Position numbers and translations under genes: made by a program. Below are positions 7,208 to 10,850 of a stretch of DNA of 10,850 nucleotides, piece after piece. The stretch is from Pseudomonadota bacterium (lineage in GTDB: Bacteria > Desulfobacterota > Desulfobacteria > Desulfobacterales > Desulfobacteraceae). Every line of letters starts with the position of its first letter. Within the stretch, counting starts at the first letter, position 1. The stretch lies in NCBI GenBank assembly GCA_018812385.1, contig JAHJDU010000512.1:1-10850 (forward strand), in the 5' to 3' direction. The notes under the pieces are model-generated. The model did no database searches, was not told the DNA's origin, and saw nothing but the letters and a program-made list of their open reading frames with translations.

Positions 7208-8441
7208 TGATAATCTCTCTATAAGCTTCAACGGTCCTGATGGCGGTTTTCTCCCAGGTGAACTCTTTTAATACGCGCTGATATCCTTTCTGGGCAAGGG
7301 CTTCGCGCTGGGAAGGGTCATCCAGCAATTCCAAAATGGCTTTTTCCAGAGCCTTTGCATTTGCCGGCGGCACAAGCTTTGCCGCATCTCCGGCAACTTC
7401 AGGCAATGCACCGCCTGTGGTACATATCACAGGTATTCGACAGGCCATGGCTTCTCCCACGGGAAGGCCAAATCCTTCATATAAAGATGGCACAACTGCA
7501 ATACTTGATTTGGCATACTCCCGGACAAATTGCTCATGGTCAATTCGACCCGTGAATTTAATGTATTGTCCTATCCCAAGTTTTTTAATCAGGTTTTCAA
7601 TGCCTCCATTTTTTTTGGGGCTGCCGATTACAACCAGCTTGACGGGCCTTATTTTCAGGACTCCTTTTATGGCAAAAAGAAGATGATAGAGTCCTTTTAG
7701 GGGAGTGTCGGCACTATTTGTTACAATGATGCGGTTGGGCTGTTTTTTGACTATGTCCATGGGATAAAAATTATTTGTATCAATGCCAATGGGAATGGTT
7801 TTAAATTTTGACTCAGGAATGTTGAATTCTTTTGCAATATCTTTTTTGCTGCTTTCGGAAACAGTTATGATACAGGACAGTTTTTTTGCCACTTTTTTTT
7901 GCATGCTGATAAATGAATACCATCTTAAGGCCTTGACCTTTTTTAGAAAAGATTTTGTACTTTGGACAGCAAGCCTTCTGTCCACTGTAATGGGATGATG
8001 AATGGTTGCCGTGACAGGCATTTTTTTTGCCAGGGACAAAATACCATAAGACAGGCACTGATTGTCATGGATGATATCATATTCCTTTTTTGTTTCTTTA
8101 AGGTGTTTTTTCACCCTCATTCCAAAGGTCATGGGTTCTGGGTAGCCCATTAAGGAGACATCCAGCCATTCAATCAGGTTAATGGGATCAGCAAGTTCAT
8201 TTAAGGTTGGGGTTCTGAAAAGGTCTTCGGGATTATAAAGATCCAGTGTTTTAAGCATGGTAAGTGTCACATTATTATTTAACCGGTTATTTAATAATGG
8301 ATCAGGCGGCCCTGCAATGACCTCGACCTCATGGCCAAGGTCGGCAAGGGCATGGCTTAAGTGCCTGATATAGACACCCTGGCCCCCGCAGTGGGGGTTA
8401 CTTCGATAGCTGATAAGGCCTATTTTAAGTGATGAATTCAT
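7194..8441 (-). CDS. glycosyltransferase family 4 (GT-B fold)
   Basis: Transfers a sugar from an activated donor, probably in the cytoplasm at the inner face of the membrane. The 415 residues make a complete GT-B enzyme. The N-terminal domain opens with KIGLISYRSNPHCGGQGVYI, where GGQGVY (19-24) is the acceptor-side glycine loop, and continues with ADLGHEVEVIAG (33-44) and TIHHPITVDRR (146-156). The linker reads ITVSESSKKDI. The C-terminal domain has the NSADTPLKG donor-site strand (242-250), FTGRI near 296, and the donor-phosphate/ribose E-x7-E motif, Glu322 and Glu330, in EGFGLPVGE, followed by TTGGALPEVAG. These are the Glycos_transf_1 hallmarks. Donor and acceptor cannot be told from sequence. 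The start at 8441 lies only 9 nt from the CCA end of the tRNA-Arg, and I see no Shine-Dalgarno sequence before it (CACCAAACACATTC). The next start that keeps the fold is not obvious. It overlaps the methyltransferase by 14 nt and probably forms an operon with it. Confidence 0.88.
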   Translation of the reverse strand: MNSSLKIGLISYRSNPHCGGQGVYIRHLSHALADLGHEVEVIAGPPDPLLNNRLNNNVTLTMLKTLDLYNPEDLFRTPTLNELADPINLIEWLDVSLMGYPEPMTFGMRVKKHLKETKKEYDIIHDNQCLSYGILSLAKKMPVTATIHHPITVDRRLAVQSTKSFLKKVKALRWYSFISMQKKVAKKLSCIITVSESSKKDIAKEFNIPESKFKTIPIGIDTNNFYPMDIVKKQPNRIIVTNSADTPLKGLYHLLFAIKGVLKIRPVKLVVIGSPKKNGGIENLIKKLGIGQYIKFTGRIDHEQFVREYAKSSIAVVPSLYEGFGLPVGEAMACRIPVICTTGGALPEVAGDAAKLVPPANAKALEKAILELLDDPSQREALAQKGYQRVLKEFTWEKTAIRTVEAYREIINDYH

Positions 8442-8450
8442 GAATGTGTT

Positions 8451-8526
8451 TGGTGCGCCCGGCTGGAATCGAACCGGCGATCTTCAGCTTCGGAGGCTGA
8501 CGTCTTATCCACTGGACTACGAGCGC
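8451..8526 (-). tRNA. tRNA-Arg (anticodon CCG)
   Basis: Seventy-six bases fold as a cloverleaf on the - strand. The acceptor stem is GCGCTCG with CGGGCGC, including one T-G wobble. The D stem is GTC with GAC, the anticodon stem is TCAGC with GCTGA, and the loop CTCCGAA places CCG at positions 34-36, reading arginine codon CGG. The variable loop is AGATC, the T loop is TTCGATT, the discriminator is A, and CCA is encoded (8451-8453 on +). The T stem GCCGG/CCAGC has a C-A mismatch in its middle pair (bases 8476 and 8464). It has its own promoter and is followed after 9 nt by the glycosyltransferase gene. Confidence 0.95.
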
Positions 8527-8535
8527 GAAAATCAT

Positions 8536-8564
8536 ATAATACTTGAACCATGACTAATGTTCAA
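8536..8564 (-). promoter_or_regulatory. sigma-70-type promoter of tRNA-Arg (and possibly the downstream glycosyltransferase operon)
   Basis: On the - strand, TTGAAC (8559-8564) is followed after exactly 17 nt by TATTAT (8536-8541), and the tRNA 5' end is 9 nt further on. This is close to the consensus spacing and predicts a leader of only one or two bases. The -35 box overlaps the last codons of folC. TTGAAC and the GTTCAA at 8543-8548 form a perfect 6-bp inverted repeat with a 10-nt spacer covering the -35 box and spacer. This could be an operator or a weak folC 3' hairpin. Confidence 0.6.
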
Positions 8565-9861
8565 GTTCATTTTCAAATTTTTCTTTGGCTTCTCCGGCAA
8601 CATAGAGTGATCCGGCAATACAAATCGCATCCTCTGCATTTGAAGTGTCAATGGCATGGGTTACAGCCTCTTTTACATCTTCAATAATAGTGACTGGGCA
8701 TGGGGTAAATCTTTGGGCAGCCTCTTTTAATACTGAGGTGTCAAGGCTTCTGTTGATTTTTGCCTTTGTTATAATAATATGTTGAGCACAGGGAACAAGG
8801 CTTTTAAGCATTTTTTCATAGGGTTTGTCATCAAGGATGCCAATGACAAGTGTCAGTCTTCTGTTTTTCAAGGTTGAGGATAAATATTTGCCAAGCATCC
8901 TGGCGGCCATAAGGTTGTGCGCACCATCAATAATTACCAGGGGGTTTTGCCTGACATACTCAAGCCTTCCCGGCCATTTGGCAAGTAAAAGTCCCTCTTG
9001 AACAAGGGTTTCGTTAAAATCGTATTTTTTATCAGTCTTTTTTAATTTTTCAAAAATCAGTTCACAGGCGGCAAGGGCAAGACTTAAGTTTTCTTTCTGG
9101 TGATCTCCGGGCAAGGGCTTTACCAGACGATGAAAGGTTTTGTTCAATCCAGTGTATGTATAGGTGTTTTGGTTTGGATTTTTTCTAGTGGAAAAATCTT
9201 TTTTATAGATAAAGAGATCAGAGGATTTTTCTTTTGCAAGCTGTTTGATGACGTCAAGCCCGGAAGGCTGAGACACTCCGATGACAACAGGCGTACTCTG
9301 TTTGATGATGCCGCCTTTTTCTTTTGCCAGATCTTTAATGGTTTTTCCCAGATATTCTGTATGTTCCAAGGACAAATTGGTAATAACACTCACCTGGGGG
9401 TTTATGACATTTGTAGCATCAAACCTACCTCCCATGCCCGTTTCAATAACAGCCCAGTCCACGTTTTCTTTTGAAAAATGGTAAAATCCCATGGCTGTTG
9501 CAATCTCGAAAAAAGTGGCTTTTCTTTTCCCAATATCTGCTGCATGAACCGCTTCATAGACGGCCACAATCTGGTCGTTTGAAATTTGTTTGCCGTTAAT
9601 TGAGATCCGTTCATTAAATTTAACCAGATGGGGTGAGGTATAAAGTCCTGTTTTAAATCCGGCTTTTTGTAAGATTGATGCGATATATGTGGCAGTAGAC
9701 CCCTTGCCATTGGTGCCGGCCACATGAACCAGACGATAATTTTTCTGGGGGTTGTTTAAAATTTTTAAAATATTTAATATGGTGTCAAGCTCAAGCTTAA
9801 TGCCGAAACGGCCAAGTTTGTAAATTTTATCAAGACACTTTTGGTAGGCATTTTTTTTCAT
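8554..9861 (-). CDS. folC: bifunctional folylpolyglutamate synthase / dihydrofolate synthase FolC
   Basis: A cytoplasmic Mur-ligase-family enzyme that adds glutamate to dihydropteroate and then to folates, giving dihydrofolate and polyglutamylated folate. The 435 residues are normal for FolC. The N-terminal motif LGRFGIKLEL (17-26) is a FolC signature. The ATP loop GTNGKGST is at 49-56, and LYTSPHLVKFNERI at about 73-86 is the family's folate-side loop. ETGMGGRFDATN begins at Glu140, LEHTEYLGKTI has metal-site His167, EKGGIIK is near 181-187 (EKAGIIK in most homologues), and IDGAHN with His315 marks the C-terminal domain. I see no Shine-Dalgarno sequence: the ATG at 9861 follows a T-rich then A-rich stretch just past the rpsU terminator. 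The start is still likely, because the protein begins at the usual position. The codons after the ATG contain a run of eight A. It ends 27 nt before the tRNA-Arg gene. Confidence 0.94.
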   Translation of the reverse strand: MKKNAYQKCLDKIYKLGRFGIKLELDTILNILKILNNPQKNYRLVHVAGTNGKGSTATYIASILQKAGFKTGLYTSPHLVKFNERISINGKQISNDQIVAVYEAVHAADIGKRKATFFEIATAMGFYHFSKENVDWAVIETGMGGRFDATNVINPQVSVITNLSLEHTEYLGKTIKDLAKEKGGIIKQSTPVVIGVSQPSGLDVIKQLAKEKSSDLFIYKKDFSTRKNPNQNTYTYTGLNKTFHRLVKPLPGDHQKENLSLALAACELIFEKLKKTDKKYDFNETLVQEGLLLAKWPGRLEYVRQNPLVIIDGAHNLMAARMLGKYLSSTLKNRRLTLVIGILDDKPYEKMLKSLVPCAQHIIITKAKINRSLDTSVLKEAAQRFTPCPVTIIEDVKEAVTHAIDTSNAEDAICIAGSLYVAGEAKEKFENELEH

Positions 9862-9871
9862 TTTTTACAAT

Positions 9872-9915
9872 AAAAAACCCGGTATGAATCATTTAATAAA
9901 TAATTTATACCGGGT
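9872..9915 (-). terminator. intrinsic terminator of rpsU
   Basis: On the - strand, ACCCGGTAT (9907-9915) pairs perfectly with ATACCGGGT (9877-9885), with additional A-T pairing toward the loop, and is followed by six T (bases 9872-9876 and the stem-end base 9877). It begins 14 nt after the rpsU stop and ends 10 nt before the folC start codon, so folC either has a promoter overlapping this hairpin or depends on read-through. Confidence 0.8.
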
Positions 9916-9928
9916 GAATTTTAATGGT

Positions 9929-10138
9929 TTAGCTATTTCTTCTGCGTGATCTTGAGGCAGCAATTCTTTGTCTTCTCATTGCTTCTCTCATCTTACGTCG
10001 TCTTAACTGACATGGTTTCTCAAAATTTTTTATCACTTTAAGACGTTTGAAGAGGCCATCATTCTGGATTTTTTTCTTCAATATTCTTAATGCTCTTTCA
10101 ACATCGTTATCAATAACCGTGACTGTAATTTCCTTCAA
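9929..10138 (-). CDS. rpsU: 30S ribosomal protein S21
   Basis: A small basic protein of the 30S subunit platform, near the anti-Shine-Dalgarno end of 16S rRNA, that helps initiation. The 69 residues match the family. The N-terminal KEITVTVIDNDVERALRILKKK is the S21 strand-helix start, and the C-terminal half is a dense arginine helix (LRRRKMREAMRRQR, then SRSRRRNS). The start is TTG (10136-10138), because no ATG or GTG in this frame would preserve the N-terminus. AAGGGG lies about 9 nt upstream. An ATG at 10145 in another frame would give only an 11-codon peptide running over this start. The gene has its own upstream promoter region and its own terminator, so it appears monocistronic, as is common for rpsU outside the E. 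coli-type rpsU-dnaG-rpoD operon. Confidence 0.93.
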   Translation of the reverse strand: MKEITVTVIDNDVERALRILKKKIQNDGLFKRLKVIKNFEKPCQLRRRKMREAMRRQRIAASRSRRRNS

Positions 10139-10161
10139 AAAACATCGCCCCTTTCATAGTG

Positions 10162-10206
10162 TATTTAAATATCAAGATATTTATAACCAAACTTTGTAGC
10201 AAACAA
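10162..10206 (-). promoter_or_regulatory. candidate rpsU promoter region with internal palindrome
   Basis: Two overlapping sigma-70-like arrangements are visible on the - strand. One is TTGGTT (10185-10190), 17 nt, TAAATA (10162-10167), placing the start near 10155. The other is TTGTTT (10201-10206), 17 nt, TAAATA (10178-10183). Inside the first spacer is a perfect palindrome, AAATATC-TT-GATATTT (10167-10182), which is operator-like. AT-rich sequence gives such matches readily, so the promoter call is tentative, but the terminator just upstream means some promoter must lie here. Confidence 0.4.
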
Positions 10207-10223
10207 ACGCTTTAAAAGCAAGG

Positions 10224-10269
10224 AAAAAATAAAGCCTTCCCACCCGGAATTGAAAATAGAAAGGCTTTA
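10224..10269 (-). terminator. intrinsic terminator of adk
   Basis: On the - strand, TAAAGCCTT (10261-10269) pairs with AAGGCTTTA (10230-10238) around a loop of about 22 nt, and six T follow (10224-10229). It starts about 25 nt after the adk stop. The long loop contains CCGGGTGGG and could shorten with partial pairing (GAAAG against CTTCC with a bulge). Confidence 0.75.
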
Positions 10270-10294
10270 AAATTTGAAATCAAACCAACAGGTC

Positions 10295-10850
10295 TTAGAT
10301 TTTGGAAATCAACTCATTAGTTACAGATTTAAGATCTTTTTCACCTGCCAGTGTAATATATTTTATAGAATCGTCTTTTTCTGCCAGATCTCTGAAATAG
10401 TAGGAAGAAGCAAGTGTGCCTGTTTCAGTGTCATAGTAGATGGAATGACGTTTATTAATGGCAGTTTCATCCTGATCATCATCTCGTTTGGTCAATGCTC
10501 CGCCGCAAACCCTGCACTTGTCTCCATCTGGTTTAATGGCATCAATAAAAATATTGTTTGGGTGGTTGTTATCATTTACGCAAAGACGTCGGCCCATGAT
10601 TCTGTTTTTTGCAATTTCTCTGTCAAGAAGCATTTCAATAACATAATTGAGTTTGATACCAGCTTCTTCCAAAGAGGCATGAAGTTTTTCAGCCTGAACT
10701 TTATTTCTGGGGAAACCGTCCAGAAGCCATCCGTTTTTGCAGTCATCCTGTTTTATCCTGTCAAGAACCATTGGGATGGTAATTTCATCAGGAACCAGAT
10801 CTCCTTTATCAATGTATTCTTTTGCTTTTTTGCCAAGCTCAGTTCCGCCC
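10295..10850 (-). CDS. adk: adenylate kinase, C-terminal part (5' end outside window)
   Basis: Catalyses ATP + AMP to 2 ADP in the cytoplasm. The open frame runs off the right edge. The ATG at 10771 is internal, because GTELGKKAKEYIDKGDLVPDE, the standard AMP-binding segment, is readable upstream of it in frame. About 184 residues are present, lacking the N-terminal P-loop (GAPGAGKGT), which should lie just beyond the edge. Visible landmarks are WLLDGFPRN-x3-A (AMP site), GRRLC (LID hinge), the LID itself with one CRVC pair, ETAINKR (the conserved D/E-x5-R-type arginine region) and the C-terminal helix. The LID reads CVNDNNHPNN then CRVCGG. It thus has three cysteines and no clear four-ligand zinc site, unlike the Cys4 or Cys3-Asp LID of Gram-positive enzymes. 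The gene is followed by a strong terminator. Confidence 0.92.
   Translation of the reverse strand, partial: GGTELGKKAKEYIDKGDLVPDEITIPMVLDRIKQDDCKNGWLLDGFPRNKVQAEKLHASLEEAGIKLNYVIEMLLDREIAKNRIMGRRLCVNDNNHPNNIFIDAIKPDGDKCRVCGGALTKRDDDQDETAINKRHSIYYDTETGTLASSYYFRDLAEKDDSIKYITLAGEKDLKSVTNELISKI

Noticed and set aside
7207..7231. Longer methyltransferase start at 7231.
   Set aside because: It would add eight residues, increase the overlap with the glycosyltransferase gene to 38 nt, and has no better ribosome-binding site than the start at 7207.
8451..8526. tRNA gene considered as an attachment site for an integrated element.
   Set aside because: No integrase, no repeat of the tRNA 3' end elsewhere in the window, and the flanking genes are ordinary chromosomal ones.
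9100..9474. Long open frame on the opposite strand of folC (about 124 codons), and similar frames opposite the glycosyltransferase gene.
   Set aside because: These are antisense shadows of strongly recognised genes, with cysteine/phenylalanine-rich low-plausibility composition and no ribosome-binding sites or family resemblance.
1..10850. Looked for CRISPR repeats, insertion sequences, toxin-antitoxin pairs, riboswitches, phage or defence genes.
   Set aside because: No regularly spaced repeats, transposase motifs, or conserved riboswitch cores were recognised on either strand; coding density is high, and no intergenic gap without a feature exceeds 160 nt.

Overview
The window reads as ordinary chromosome of a Gram-negative, AT-rich, anaerobe-like bacterium. 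The best guess is a member of the Desulfobacterota (Desulfobacter/Desulfobacula-type). That placement is inference. It rests on the low-GC coding style, the mix of lipoprotein and periplasmic genes, and the asparagine-rich, partly cysteine-bearing LID of the adenylate kinase. No 16S or lineage marker is present.

Left half (about 1-5357, + strand): a complete sn-glycerol-3-phosphate / glycerophosphodiester uptake operon in the classical order ugpB-ugpA-ugpE-ugpC followed by a glycerophosphodiester phosphodiesterase. The binding protein UgpB is exported, UgpA and UgpE form the membrane channel, and UgpC is the ATPase. The last gene sits where E. coli has the cytoplasmic UgpQ, but here it encodes an enzyme with an N-terminal export signal. 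Diester hydrolysis is therefore predicted outside the cytoplasm, feeding glycerol-3-phosphate to the transporter. A long perfect hairpin separates ugpB from ugpA and probably sets the excess of binding protein over permease. A very small hydrophobic ORF lies between ugpC and the phosphodiesterase gene and overlaps its start.

Right half (about 5423-10850, - strand), in direction of transcription: adenylate kinase (5' end outside the window) and its terminator; rpsU (ribosomal protein S21) with a TTG start, its own promoter region and a terminator; folC; a tRNA-Arg(CCG) with a well-formed promoter; a family-4 glycosyltransferase starting only 9 nt after the tRNA CCA; a SAM-dependent methyltransferase overlapping the glycosyltransferase end; and a ChaN-family lipoprotein. 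The last three genes look like one transcription unit, possibly read from the tRNA promoter. The glycosyltransferase and methyltransferase probably act on a cell-surface or secondary glycoconjugate, but nothing here fixes the substrate.

The two halves converge at 5358-5422, where I see no convincing terminator. I found no mobile elements, CRISPR arrays, toxin-antitoxin pairs, defence genes or biosynthetic clusters. The points worth a second look are regulatory and architectural: the intergenic hairpin, the exported phosphodiesterase in the ugpQ slot, the tRNA-led operon without a visible ribosome-binding site, a T-stem mismatch in that tRNA, and a palindrome inside the rpsU promoter. None of them amounts to a new system.
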